Source of the DNA: Verrucomicrobiaceae bacterium E54
GTDB lineage: Bacteria; Verrucomicrobiota; Verrucomicrobiia; Verrucomicrobiales; Akkermansiaceae
Assembly (NCBI GenBank): GCA_022548915.1
Contig: JAKZES010000031.1
Coordinates: forward strand, 1-61,330
DNA length: 61,330 nucleotides
Direction of reading: 5' to 3'
Both the position numbers and the translations under genes were made by a program. Within the stretch, counting starts at the first letter, position 1; each line of letters opens with the position of its first letter. The notes beneath the pieces are model-generated. The model was not told the origin of the DNA. It made no database searches and saw only the letters and a program-made list of their open reading frames with translations. Of this stretch, positions 17,607-26,395 are shown piece after piece.

Positions 17607-19664
17607 TCAGGCCGGGTAGTCGAGGGCCTCAGGGATCATGATGTGGGTCAGGGCGTCGGCGGCCCGGTCGCGGGCCAGCTCGGTGCCGGCCAGCGAGCGG
17701 TCCACCGCTTCCCGGAGTGCGGCGAACTCCGCCGCGTCGGCCTCATCCGCGGACTCCTGGAAACCGTAGACGAGGTCCGCGCAGATCCGCGAAACCTCGC
17801 CCGCCGCCCTTGCGGCCTGGAGCTTGCAGAGGTCGGCGTAGAAGGAGCTGAAGGCGTCGAGCGACTCGGCCAGCACCGGGTTTTCGGCGCCCTTGGTTTT
17901 CAACTCGATGGAGTCCTGAACCAGGCTGCGGGCCGAAAGCAACCAGCAGATCGCGTCGGCCAGCGGGAAGGTCACCGCCTGGCGCTTGCCGTGGTAGAGC
18001 TTCTTGCCGTCGGGATCGTTGTGGCCCTGGAGATAATCGGTGGTCCAGGACCACAGCTTGAATCCCGCCGCCAGCGATTTGGCGCCGTAGCCGTCGCCGG
18101 CCTGGGCTTCCAACTCCCGGATCCAGAGGTCGACTTCGTGGCGGAAGATCCTGCTCGTCATGCCGAGCGTCAGGTGGCGGCGCTGGACGGCTTCGGGGCC
18201 CTCGTAGGTCGCCTCCAGCTGGGCATCCATCCACTTCTGCGGCAGGAAGCCCGGGCAGTCCTCGGTGGTGCCGTAGCCGCCCATCAGGGCGACCGCCTCG
18301 CGCATCATCGTCGCCCCGTGGCCGGTGTTCCACAGCTTGACGGCGGGGTTCATGATATTGGCCCGGGCATCGCCGAGGGCGAACTGGACCAGGATGTCGG
18401 CGTCGAGGTCGGCGAAGCGGGCGGCATCGCGTTCGGCTTCGTCGGTGTAGAGCAGATCGAGGTATTCGAGGACTTCCGGCTCCTTCTTGCGCAGCGCCAT
18501 CATCTGCTTGCGCCCGGTCAGGCCCTGCTCGGCGCAGATCCGGTCTTTCTCGCGCTCGACCGGGTCGAAGATGTCGGCCTGGCGCGCGGCCTCGAAGCCG
18601 ACCGAGGCCGCGGCCTCACCGGTGGCCCAGACGTCGATCAGGCGGTGGGTGACGTCTTCATTCACCTGCAGACCGAGATCGTAGCGCGGGCTGCCCTCGC
18701 CGGCTTCGCCGCCGTGGAAACGCGAGCGCTGGTAGCGGATGACCGGCTCGACCGCCGACAGCAGCTTGGCGGCGGTCATCAGGCCGACCGGGATGCGGGT
18801 GCGGTGGAAGACCGAGGCGATGACCTCGCTGTGGTTGAACTTGGGAACGATCACGCCGTCGACCACGTCGTAGCCGCCGATGATGCGGCTGGCCGGGACC
18901 TGCTGGCTGAAGACCGGGTCGCGGGTCGAGGAAAGCTGGTGGACCAGCTTCAGGGTCGGGGCGCCGCGGTCGAAGGTGCCCGGGTCGGTTTCCTCGAGGA
19001 TGACCATGAAGGTGCCCTTGATCCGCTCGTCGTCCGAGTCGACCGCCGCGGTCACGAAGTTGGCGAAATCCATGTTCGTGATGAAGCGGCCGCGCTTGTC
19101 GATCTGCAGGACCGGTTCGCCGCCTTCCGGCCAGTCGGCGATCTTCGCCTTGCCGCCGACGACCCCGGTATCGACCCCGACGAAGGGCAGCGGCTCGGTG
19201 AGCGCGAAGGCGCCACGCCACGGCACCCGGTCCTCGCCGGGCTGGGGGGGCAGGGCCTTGCCCATGTAGAACCTGCGCTGCTCGTCGGTGCCCTTCTCGT
19301 GGATCGGGGCGAGGGCGAGATTGCCGGCGAGGGATCCGGTGGCGGCCCCGGCATCGACCCACGACAGCTCGAAGGCGACCAGCGACATCGCCATGTTCTT
19401 GGGCCCCTCGATGAAGCCGCCCTGTTCGACGTCCATGTAGAGCGAGGTCAGCCCCGACTCGTCGAAGGCGGTCAGCAGTTTTCCCTTCTCGTCATTCCAT
19501 TCGTGGGTGTTGCGAACGCCGTCGGCGACGAGGCGGGCGACGGTGCCGCGGGCGACGCCGCGGGCGCTTTGAACGGCCATCTGCAGGTCGAAGCGGTCCG
19601 AAAAACGCCACATGATCTGCCGGACATCATCTCCGGGAAGGGTGGGCAGTGAGGTGTCTGACAT
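17607..19664 (-). CDS. Acyl-CoA dehydrogenase, long form
   Basis: A 685-residue acyl-CoA dehydrogenase-family flavoprotein. It is longer than the usual 380-residue enzymes because of a C-terminal extension of about 150 residues. Signatures include AFALTEP (flavin/substrate loop), MMREAVALMGGYG, and TYEGPEAVQ, whose Glu is the usual catalytic base. It heads an operon with dedicated ETF-QO-, EtfB- and EtfA-like genes. A self-contained beta-oxidation or related dehydrogenation chain is therefore likely; the substrate is unknown. The frame extends to 19703, but ATG 19664 (MSDTSLPTLPGDD) is the better start. Confidence 0.88.
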   Translation of the reverse strand: MSDTSLPTLPGDDVRQIMWRFSDRFDLQMAVQSARGVARGTVARLVADGVRNTHEWNDEKGKLLTAFDESGLTSLYMDVEQGGFIEGPKNMAMSLVAFELSWVDAGAATGSLAGNLALAPIHEKGTDEQRRFYMGKALPPQPGEDRVPWRGAFALTEPLPFVGVDTGVVGGKAKIADWPEGGEPVLQIDKRGRFITNMDFANFVTAAVDSDDERIKGTFMVILEETDPGTFDRGAPTLKLVHQLSSTRDPVFSQQVPASRIIGGYDVVDGVIVPKFNHSEVIASVFHRTRIPVGLMTAAKLLSAVEPVIRYQRSRFHGGEAGEGSPRYDLGLQVNEDVTHRLIDVWATGEAAASVGFEAARQADIFDPVEREKDRICAEQGLTGRKQMMALRKKEPEVLEYLDLLYTDEAERDAARFADLDADILVQFALGDARANIMNPAVKLWNTGHGATMMREAVALMGGYGTTEDCPGFLPQKWMDAQLEATYEGPEAVQRRHLTLGMTSRIFRHEVDLWIRELEAQAGDGYGAKSLAAGFKLWSWTTDYLQGHNDPDGKKLYHGKRQAVTFPLADAICWLLSARSLVQDSIELKTKGAENPVLAESLDAFSSFYADLCKLQAARAAGEVSRICADLVYGFQESADEADAAEFAALREAVDRSLAGTELARDRAADALTHIMIPEALDYPA

Positions 19665-19984
19665 GGGGAGGATCCTGGCGATGTGGGGTTTGGGAACGCG
19701 CAATCGAGGTGCCGCCGACTCCGTGCCGGATGCTGCCGACGCCTTTCGATGCAGCTCAAGAGCATGCCGGATCGCCCCCGGGCGTCTTCGCGTCGATTGC
19801 CAAATCCTCCCTGCGCGTTGTTCCGGCAGTCAGTGGTGGTCCTGCCAACTCGCCCCGACCTTCCACCCGCCCCGCCGCCCCCGCGCCTGACCGCTCTGGC
19901 AGCTCATTCATCACGGCTGGCCCGGCTTCCGCGCCCAATACGAATCCCGCCATCGCAAGAACCTCGGCCCGCTGCACCCTCAGG
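19665..19984. other. Intergenic region upstream of the acyl-CoA dehydrogenase operon
   Basis: No convincing gene. It must hold the operon promoter (minus strand) and contains the dispersed repeat at 19786-19825. Confidence 0.4.
19786..19825. repeat. Dispersed 40-bp repeat, copy 1
   Basis: This 40-base stretch recurs at 26176-26214 with one indel and about four substitutions, and shares CTTCGCGTCGATTGC and CTGCGCGTTGTTCCG exactly. Both copies are intergenic. Confidence 0.6.
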
Positions 19985-20079
19985 CTGTCTTGCCTCCACC
20001 AACCTCATCACGTGCTTGGCGGGCATGTCGGCTTCGAGGTTGATGCATCGCCCTGCCGTTCTTGTCGGGTTGAATGTTG
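19985..20079 (-). pseudogene. Riboflavin synthase C-terminal fragment (copy A)
   Basis: The minus-strand frame reads INLEADMPAKHVMRLVEARQ, the conserved C-terminal end of riboflavin synthase (ribE), preceded by about ten degenerate residues. Nothing else of the gene is present, and the frame runs on without a normal stop. It is homologous at DNA level to copy B at 22906-23112, in the same orientation on the other side of the TPR lipoprotein gene. Confidence 0.6.
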
Positions 20080-20146
20080 ATCCGTGCAGACAGCCGGGAT
20101 GGATTTTCATGCAAGGAAGTCAGAACTGCCGGTTGTATGACCTAGG

Positions 20147-22909
20147 GTGGAACCCCGGTTGAAACTCATCGGAAGCGCACTGCTGCTTGCAGCAGTCGCA
20201 CTTCTGATTTCCCCGGGGTGCTCAGGTGAGCCCATGCAAAGGGAGGAGCAGCTCCATGCCGAGGCTTCCATGGCGATCGACGAAGGCAGGAAGGAAGCCC
20301 AAAACCATGCCGAGGTCTGGCATTCCTACCAGAGGGCCGAGGGACTGATCGATCGCATCCTGTCGGAATATCCCGCCAGCGAGACGGCGACGGGGCTTTC
20401 CACCGGCAGCCCGCTCATATCCGGACTGACGCTCGATCAATTTCGTGCCTTGGAGGGCTCACTGGCGGAGTTGGTCGAAGCGGAACGCTCGCCGACTGCC
20501 TGTGCCTTGCTGCTGGCGAAGTCCATCGAAGGCAATGCCCATCGCTCCCGGGCCATGGCCGATGTTGCCGGCGTGCTCGCTGATTCCGGGCGAAGGGAGC
20601 AGGCCTTGGCCTTGCTGTCTCAGGCAACGGCCACTGCCAGGGAGAACCCATGGCCGGATCTGGAGCTGATGGGGAAGATTGCAGCCACGTATGCCGAGGT
20701 CGGCCAACAGGAGCAGGCATCCCGGATCCTGTCCCAGACGCTTGCCCTGGCACGGACCGTAAAGAGAAGATACGACGGCCTTGTCTTCAATGGGCTTGGA
20801 GAAATTCCCGGGATTGCCATCGGATTCGCGGAGGTGGGAGCGTTCCAAGAGGCTGTTGAAACCGCACGACTCATTGAAAGCGGAGCAGGGGATCAAGCCA
20901 GGGCACGGGCCGGGATGGCGTCTGCCCATGCGAAGGCCGGCCACAAGGAGGAGGCGGCCCGTCTTTTGTCTCAAGCTCTGGAGGCCGCGGAGGCTCATGC
21001 GAGTGAGAGACGGGGGTATGACAGATCCAAACCCCTGACGCTCGTCGCAGACGCTTATGTGCAGATGGGCGAAAGGGCTCAGGCGGCGTTGGTTCTGTCC
21101 CGGGCCCTCGAGGTAGCCAGGACCATTCCGGCTTCATACAACCGATTGGAGGCATTGGCCGAAGTGGCGGTCAGTCACGCAGACAACGGCGCCCTCAAGC
21201 AGTCCCTCGAGATCCTCGACAGCATCGAAGGCCTTCGCGCGGATGACCGAGGGTTGGCCGTGGCCGAGATCGCACAAGCGCATGGGAGGGCGGGGAAGGA
21301 TGAGCAAGCAAGGCTGCTGTTGTCACGGATCCTTAGGTCGGTCGAGGAGGAGGAAAAGCGGTGGGGCAGGGATGCCAGGGTCAATGTCTTGACCAGGATG
21401 TCAGAGGTCCATTTGGAGCTCGGTGAGCGCGAGCAAGCGGAGCGGCTGCTGAATCGAGCCCTGGAGGCTGACGGCGCGCTCGGTTCGAGGCGATACGACT
21501 TCCTGCGGCGGGTTGATATTGCCGCCGGCTTTCGCGAGCTTGGGCAGGACGAACAGGCCGAGCGCCTCCTGTCGGAAGCCCTGCAGGCAGCCGAGGGGAT
21601 CCAGAGGCCGACAGACAGGGCCTGGGCATGGTATGCGATTGCCGATGGGCGCGCCGAGGCCGGGCAAGGGGAGCAGGCGTTGCCATGGTTGTCCCAAGCG
21701 CTGGATGCGGCGACGACCTATGAACTCGCCGAAGTGGATTCGGATGTGCTTCGAAAACTTTCCATCAGTCATGCGAAGGCCGGCGAGATGGAAGGCGCGA
21801 TCAAGATGGCCGGAATGATTCGGCAGAAAATGGCCCAATCCATCTGCTTGGCCGCGGTTGCCGGCGTCCATGCGAGAAAGGGGCAAGGGGAGCAGGCCCT
21901 GACTCTTCTCTCGCAAGCCACCGAGGTCGCACAGGACATCCGGAGTATTGATGAACGATGCCAAGCGCTGACCGAGATTGCCGCCAGATATGCCGAGATC
22001 GGAAACATGGCGCTGGCCTTGCCCGTGCTCTCGAAGGCGCTCGATGCCGCCAAAGCGGACAAGCATATTCAGAGTCAGCGATCATGGGTGCTGCGTGTGA
22101 TCGCTGTCAGGTATGCGGAGTATGGCGATTTTGATCGTGCGCTTGAGGTTGCCGGGAGGATGGCGGATGCGGGTGGCAGAGCCCGAGCCTTGGTTGGCAT
22201 TGCCGATCAGCATGCGCATGCCGGCCAATTGAAGCAGGCGGAGCGGCTTCTTTCCCGAGCCGAGGAGGCCGCCGCATCGATCAAGGAGAAGGATGATCAA
22301 GCCAGGGCTTTGGCTGATATTGCCGGTAGTTACGGCCGGAAAGGGCAAAGGGCCCGGGCCGAGAAGCGACTCACCCAGGCTCTCGAGATGGCCGGGGCCA
22401 TCGAGGCTGCCAAGGACCGGCCCTGGGCCTTGTCAACGATTGCCGGTGAGTATGCTGAGGTCGGCAACAAGGGAAAGGCGTCACGGCTGTTTTCCCAAGC
22501 GCTCGGGACTGCCAACTCGATTGAGGATTTGCAGGATCGATCCTGGGCCCTGGCCGATGTCGCATCGGTGCATGCTCAACATGGGAACATGGAGCAGGCA
22601 TCACAAATTCTGGCCCGGGCATTCGACGCGGCCAACGCGATCGAGGATGCCCAAATGCGAGAATCGAGCATTGATTTGATCGCGATCCTGCATGGCAGTG
22701 CGTGGAACCTTTCGCAAATTATCGAGGCGGCCAGGCCCTTTGAATATCCAGACTGGTTGTTCTTGGTAATGTCCGATCTCGCCGGTGAAGTGTCCCAGCT
22801 GAAAGAGTCAGACAAGGCGGTCCTTCTGGAGATCACCCGCGCGATCCGGCCATTGAGTGAGTTTTGGGAATCAACCGGCCAACCAGCACGACTGAAAACC
22901 AAGAACTAA
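20147..22909 (+). CDS. Large TPR-like repeat lipoprotein
   Basis: A 920-residue predicted lipoprotein. The signal sequence (KLIGSALLLAAVALLISPGC) ends in a lipobox Cys. The rest is about twenty alpha-helical repeats of 35-45 residues with consensus A.IA..YAE.G....A..LLSQAL..A, a TPR/SEL1-like solenoid; examples are ARAGMASAHAKAGHKEEA and VLRVIAVRYAEYGDFDRA. It is probably an envelope scaffold for protein contacts. The start could be GTG 20147 or TTG 20159. The latter has a better-spaced GGGTGG and gives a textbook signal peptide. Codon and repeat style are uniform. It lies between two riboflavin-synthase fragments, and its stop overlaps the end of copy B by 4 bases. Confidence 0.85.
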   Translation: MEPRLKLIGSALLLAAVALLISPGCSGEPMQREEQLHAEASMAIDEGRKEAQNHAEVWHSYQRAEGLIDRILSEYPASETATGLSTGSPLISGLTLDQFRALEGSLAELVEAERSPTACALLLAKSIEGNAHRSRAMADVAGVLADSGRREQALALLSQATATARENPWPDLELMGKIAATYAEVGQQEQASRILSQTLALARTVKRRYDGLVFNGLGEIPGIAIGFAEVGAFQEAVETARLIESGAGDQARARAGMASAHAKAGHKEEAARLLSQALEAAEAHASERRGYDRSKPLTLVADAYVQMGERAQAALVLSRALEVARTIPASYNRLEALAEVAVSHADNGALKQSLEILDSIEGLRADDRGLAVAEIAQAHGRAGKDEQARLLLSRILRSVEEEEKRWGRDARVNVLTRMSEVHLELGEREQAERLLNRALEADGALGSRRYDFLRRVDIAAGFRELGQDEQAERLLSEALQAAEGIQRPTDRAWAWYAIADGRAEAGQGEQALPWLSQALDAATTYELAEVDSDVLRKLSISHAKAGEMEGAIKMAGMIRQKMAQSICLAAVAGVHARKGQGEQALTLLSQATEVAQDIRSIDERCQALTEIAARYAEIGNMALALPVLSKALDAAKADKHIQSQRSWVLRVIAVRYAEYGDFDRALEVAGRMADAGGRARALVGIADQHAHAGQLKQAERLLSRAEEAAASIKEKDDQARALADIAGSYGRKGQRARAEKRLTQALEMAGAIEAAKDRPWALSTIAGEYAEVGNKGKASRLFSQALGTANSIEDLQDRSWALADVASVHAQHGNMEQASQILARAFDAANAIEDAQMRESSIDLIAILHGSAWNLSQIIEAARPFEYPDWLFLVMSDLAGEVSQLKESDKAVLLEITRAIRPLSEFWESTGQPARLKTKN

Positions 22910-23112
22910 GAACGCCCCTCCATCAACGTTGCCACATGCCTCGTCAGCATGTCGGCCTTGAGGTTCATACCTTGTCCGGCCTCGGTGGTTTGCAGGTTGG
23001 CCTGCTCCCGGGTGGGGGGAATGATGCAGAAGGTCGCACTGTCGTCGTGAAGTTCGGCGATCGTCGGCGAGATTCCGTCGAGTGAGAGCGATGCCTTGTC
23101 GACGCAGAGACG
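22906..23112 (-). pseudogene. Riboflavin synthase C-terminal fragment (copy B)
   Basis: The last 68 codons of a riboflavin synthase-like gene: LSLDGISPTIAELHDD, FCIIPPTREQANL and MNLKADMLTRHVATL, then a stop at 22906. Full-length RibE has about 200 residues, so two thirds are missing and no start codon or N-terminus precedes it. Substitutions at normally conserved positions (PPTREQ for PHTxE) suggest decay. The sequence before 23112 is unrelated repeat-like DNA. Confidence 0.72.
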
Positions 23113-23150
23113 CCGAATGCCCGCGTGCGGGGTGCCGCCCCTCGTTTCCC

Positions 23151-23198
23151 CGCCCTCCGATCCGGGCCAACGTTCGCTCCAGGCCCCCGTCGGAAGCA
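23151..23198. repeat. Dispersed intergenic repeat, copy 1
   Basis: About 48 bases that recur at 24694-24740; a shorter, weaker match is at 35303-35324. The shared core is CGCCCTCCGATCCGG then CCAACGTTCGCTCCAGGCC. The first two copies bracket the beta-helix gene. Confidence 0.6.
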
Positions 23199-23294
23199 CA
23201 TCCCTGGCACTGGGTGACATCGGACTGGCGGTGGGATCGCGGGCCCGGCGGGAAGTCTGGCCGGCACGGGGAAGTGTGCGGGTCCGCGTGGCAC

Positions 23295-24533
23295 CTACTC
23301 GGCCACGTATTCGTCGGAGCCGATGTCCGCGGCCCGGCCGGCGGGGCGGCTCTGCCGGTCGATGTCGTCCGCCGGCGCGGTCCCGGCGTCGGCTTGGTCG
23401 ATGACGGGGGTGGCCTGCGCGGTGAGGTGGAGGTCGCCGCCGGCGAGGTCGCGGAACCATCGGGGTTGGACCGACTCGATGTTGCCGGAACATGTGGCGG
23501 GCGGGGCGTCGTTGCGGCGGAGGATCGGGTGGTTGACGAGATTGTTGCGGATCGTGAGATGGGTGCTGGAGGGAAAGCGGTATTCGATTGCGCCGCGGTA
23601 GCCGACGATGTGTACGGTGTTGTGTGTGATCGTGACATGGTCCGCACACTCGAGACTGATGCCGGCATCGGTGGAGTGCCCGGCACCATCGTTGGAGATC
23701 ATGTTGTTGCGAATGGTGCTCGTGCCGCCGTTGTGGCCACCCGCTTCGTTGATGAGGCCGAACCCGATGCCGCGGTCACAATTGACGATGCGGTTGCGCT
23801 CGACGGTGATGTTCTGCGGTTCGGTGTCGCACCGGTTCCAGAAATGGATGGCATGCTCGGCCATGCCTTTTTGATCGTTTGGCACACGGAGGTTGCGGAA
23901 GAGGTTGTCGCGGACGATCCAGTTCACCCCCTTGTGGATGTCGATGCCGCCGGTGTAGTATTGGTAGGCCCAGCCGGAGGTGAACTCGAAGAGGCAATTT
24001 TCGATGATGCCGTCACGGGCGCCGACCGGATCGGGTTTGGAGGATGAACCCTTGATGAACTGTTCGTTGCAGTTGACGAGGCGGCAGTTGTGGACGTGGA
24101 GGCCGGAGGCATTGTGCGGCTCCTCGCCGCGCACCTGGATGCCGTGGAAGCGGCAGTATCCGAGGGTCAGGTCCGCAATGACAACGTCGGAGGCGGAGAC
24201 GAGAAAGATGTGGGCGGCGGTTGCCTTGGGGCCTTGGTCGGGGCCACGGACAATCACCTTGTCACGATTGCCGGAGGCGGAGCGGATGACGAGACCGTCG
24301 CAATCGAGATGGAGGGCGGCGGACCGGAGTGTGTAAACGCCGTCGGCGAGGAGGACGGTGGCGGGCTTGGCGGCGGAGTTCGCCGCATTGATGGCGAGTT
24401 CGAGTTCGCGAATGGTTTTGACCGTGACGGCCAGGCCCCGGGTGAGTGTGAGCGGTTCGCCGTAGCCGGGAGCGGCATGGCCGGGAGTGGCGATGGCGAG
24501 AACGGCGACGAGGGAGAGGATGCCGTTGAACAC
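23295..24533 (-). CDS. Secreted right-handed beta-helix protein (lyase-like)
   Basis: A 412-residue protein with a signal peptide (FNGILSLVAVLAIATPGHAAPG) and a right-handed parallel beta-helix of the chondroitinase-B/pectate-lyase type. The N-terminal region (about 30-60, TIRELELAINAANSAAKPAT) is the usual lyase entry. Rungs rich in Asn and Ile follow, for example VIADLTLGYCRFHGIQV, ITVERNRIVNCDRGIGFG and LTIRNNLVNHPI. It ends with a short linker to ADIGSDEYVAE. It is likely a secreted polysaccharide lyase or carbohydrate-binding protein. The frame extends to 24740 through repeat DNA, so I choose GTG 24533 at the signal peptide. Confidence 0.8.
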   Translation of the reverse strand: MFNGILSLVAVLAIATPGHAAPGYGEPLTLTRGLAVTVKTIRELELAINAANSAAKPATVLLADGVYTLRSAALHLDCDGLVIRSASGNRDKVIVRGPDQGPKATAAHIFLVSASDVVIADLTLGYCRFHGIQVRGEEPHNASGLHVHNCRLVNCNEQFIKGSSSKPDPVGARDGIIENCLFEFTSGWAYQYYTGGIDIHKGVNWIVRDNLFRNLRVPNDQKGMAEHAIHFWNRCDTEPQNITVERNRIVNCDRGIGFGLINEAGGHNGGTSTIRNNMISNDGAGHSTDAGISLECADHVTITHNTVHIVGYRGAIEYRFPSSTHLTIRNNLVNHPILRRNDAPPATCSGNIESVQPRWFRDLAGGDLHLTAQATPVIDQADAGTAPADDIDRQSRPAGRAADIGSDEYVAE

Positions 24534-24693
24534 GATCGGAACGCTAGGTTGCAGTGGCGACGATGCAAGTGCGTGGATACAACCGAGCGGGTGTTTTCCA
24601 ACCCGCCTCGGTGGGCGGTGGGATGAATGGAAGCGGTGGGCGCTGCCCTTGGCGGAGTTCGGTAGGTCAGCCCCCAAGTCACCCCCATTTTTT

Positions 24694-24740
24694 CGCCCTC
24701 CGATCCGGCCCAACGTTCGCTCCAGGCCCCTTGGAAGCAA
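24694..24740. repeat. Dispersed intergenic repeat, copy 2
   Basis: Second copy of the 23151-23198 repeat, in the same orientation. The rest of 24534-24888 is intergenic with no recognised gene. It holds the divergent promoters of the beta-helix gene and the YeeE/YedE pair. Confidence 0.6.
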
Positions 24741-24888
24741 AGTCCGGGCAGTCAGTGAGATGATAGCGGATATCCCGGGAAACCCGGAGTCGGCATACGT
24801 GGAGAACCTAGGGCGGATGACCCGATTCCGGGTTGCACTTCCTCCCGGGCAACGTCACCAATCAGAGTGCCCCGATGGGGATGACATC

Positions 24889-25419
24889 ATGAGCGAGAAA
24901 ACATCCTGGATTCGCCAAAAGCGGTGGAATCCTTATCTGGTCGGTGCCGGCATCGGCATTCTCAGTTGGCTGGTCTTTCTGCTCGTGGACAAGCCGCTCG
25001 GGATGTCCACCGAGGTCTCGAAGTGGAGCGGCGCGGTGACCTGCGTCGCGGGCGGGAGTGAGACCGTCGCCGAGAATGCTTACTGGAAGGATCACACCCC
25101 GAAGTTCGGCTACAGCACCCTGCTCCTGCTCGGGACGGCGGTGGGTGCCTTCGTGTCGGCCCTGGCCAGCCGCGACCTGAAGGCGGAGGCGGTGCCCTCG
25201 GTCTGGGCCGAACATTTCGGGCGCTCGCCGTGGAAGCGCTTCCTCGGGGCCTTCCTCGGCGGCTTCATCCTGATTTTCGGCGCACGCATGGCCGGCGGTT
25301 GCACCAGCGGCCACGGCATCAGCGGCAGCCTGCAGCTCGCGCTTTCGGGCTGGGTGTTCTTCCTGACAATGTTCGCCAGCGGGTTGCTCACTGCCTGGTT
25401 GATGTTCCGCAAGCGCTGA
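24889..25419 (+). CDS. YeeE/YedE transporter, first half
   Basis: A 176-residue membrane protein with about four helices (near residues 20-37, 80-100, 120-138 and 150-172). It carries the YeeE/YedE cysteine motif GGCTSGHGISG. Together with the next gene it forms a split YeeE/YedE (PmpA/PmpB-type) transporter for small sulfur compounds such as thiosulfate. That role is inferred from the family; no sulfur-metabolism gene is adjacent. The start is ATG 24889. It is followed after 32 bp by the second half, as an operon. Confidence 0.88.
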   Translation: MSEKTSWIRQKRWNPYLVGAGIGILSWLVFLLVDKPLGMSTEVSKWSGAVTCVAGGSETVAENAYWKDHTPKFGYSTLLLLGTAVGAFVSALASRDLKAEAVPSVWAEHFGRSPWKRFLGAFLGGFILIFGARMAGGCTSGHGISGSLQLALSGWVFFLTMFASGLLTAWLMFRKR

Positions 25420-25451
25420 CCTCCCCCGAAACCCCTATCCACTTTTCCATC

Positions 25452-26012
25452 ATGGGACTTCCTTTCAGCACCTCATCCACCGCCGGGCTGGTGGTGGCCG
25501 CCCTCGTTGGCGTCGTGTTCGGCGTGCTGCTGCACCGCGGCGGCGTCGGCAACTACAACGTGATCGTCAACCAGTTCCGCCTCAAGGACTTCACCGTACT
25601 GCGCATCATGTTCACCGCGATCATCGTCGGAGGCGTCGGCATCGCGCTGTTTCACAAGGCCGGTCTCGCGGCCTTCCACATCAAGCCCGCGGTGCTCGCC
25701 CCGGTCATCACCGGCGCGCTGATCTTCGGTGTCGGGATGGTGCTTCTCGGCTACTGCCCGGGCACCGGCGTGGTGGCGGTGGCCACCGGGCGGATCCACG
25801 CGATGGTCGGCTTTCTCGGGATGCTCGCCGGCGGGATCGCCTACGCCTTCACCTTCCCCGCCATCCAGGACGGCTTCATGAAAATCGGCGACTTTGGGAA
25901 AGTCCGCCTCCCCGAAATCACCGGCATACCCGAAGTGGCGTGGTGGGCCGGCCTGGCGGTGATTGCCGGCATCCTTTTCGTGTTCCTGCCCAAGACGCGG
26001 TCTCCGGAATAG
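25452..26012 (+). CDS. YeeE/YedE transporter, second half (DUF6691-like)
   Basis: A 186-residue membrane protein with five or so helices. It carries the complementary cysteine motif GYCPGTGVVAVATGR, typical of the second half of split YeeE/YedE systems. The start is ATG 25452 (MGLPFSTSSTAGL). The pair would form one channel with Cys residues passing the sulfur species across the inner membrane. A perfect 9-bp stem-loop lies 19 bases after the stop. Confidence 0.88.
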   Translation: MGLPFSTSSTAGLVVAALVGVVFGVLLHRGGVGNYNVIVNQFRLKDFTVLRIMFTAIIVGGVGIALFHKAGLAAFHIKPAVLAPVITGALIFGVGMVLLGYCPGTGVVAVATGRIHAMVGFLGMLAGGIAYAFTFPAIQDGFMKIGDFGKVRLPEITGIPEVAWWAGLAVIAGILFVFLPKTRSPE

Positions 26013-26030
26013 TTGCGGGACCGGTCTGGT

Positions 26031-26055
26031 GAGAAGGGATTTGCGATCCCTTCTC
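26031..26055. terminator. Stem-loop after YeeE/YedE pair
   Basis: A perfect 9-bp stem (26031-26039 with 26047-26055) with a 7-base loop, 19 bases after the stop codon. There is no strong T tract, so it may stabilise the mRNA end rather than terminate by itself. The rest of 26013-26395 holds only the dispersed repeat at 26176-26214 and no gene I recognise. Confidence 0.45.
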
Positions 26056-26175
26056 GAAGGACGGGCGCGGCGGCTCCGCTCTCGCGGGCTCACTTCACTC
26101 CATGGGGAGCCGGGGCTTCACGGCACCCACGAAAGAGGAAGATCGGTATCGGGCGAGATGCTGGGCTGGCGCGGC

Positions 26176-26214
26176 CTTCGCGTCGATTGCGAATCCTTTC
26201 TGCGCGTTGTTCCG
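26176..26214. repeat. Dispersed 40-bp repeat, copy 2
   Basis: Second copy of the 19786-19825 repeat, same orientation, in the intergenic region before a TIM-barrel gene. Confidence 0.6.
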
Positions 26215-26395
26215 AGAGGAATTGGAGGATCAAGGACGGGCGGGAGGCTCGGTGGGGCGGCTGTCGGTGGCAAAATCGTCCGGTTCCCGGCCGTATGGTG
26301 GAAGATTGCGGTCAGGTTCCCCGTTGGAAGCCGTCCATGCCGGAGATTCCGATTCTCCCTTTTCATCCGCGCTTTTCCTCTCTTCATTCTCCCCC

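Noticed and set aside
15533-19652. Two plus-strand frames of 702 and 744 codons
   Set aside because: They are antisense to the ETF-QO-like and acyl-CoA dehydrogenase genes, which carry clear motifs; the frames have none.
22906-23112. Functional small gene
   Set aside because: It lacks a start and the N-terminal two thirds of riboflavin synthase, and the upstream DNA is unrelated, so it is treated as a pseudogene.
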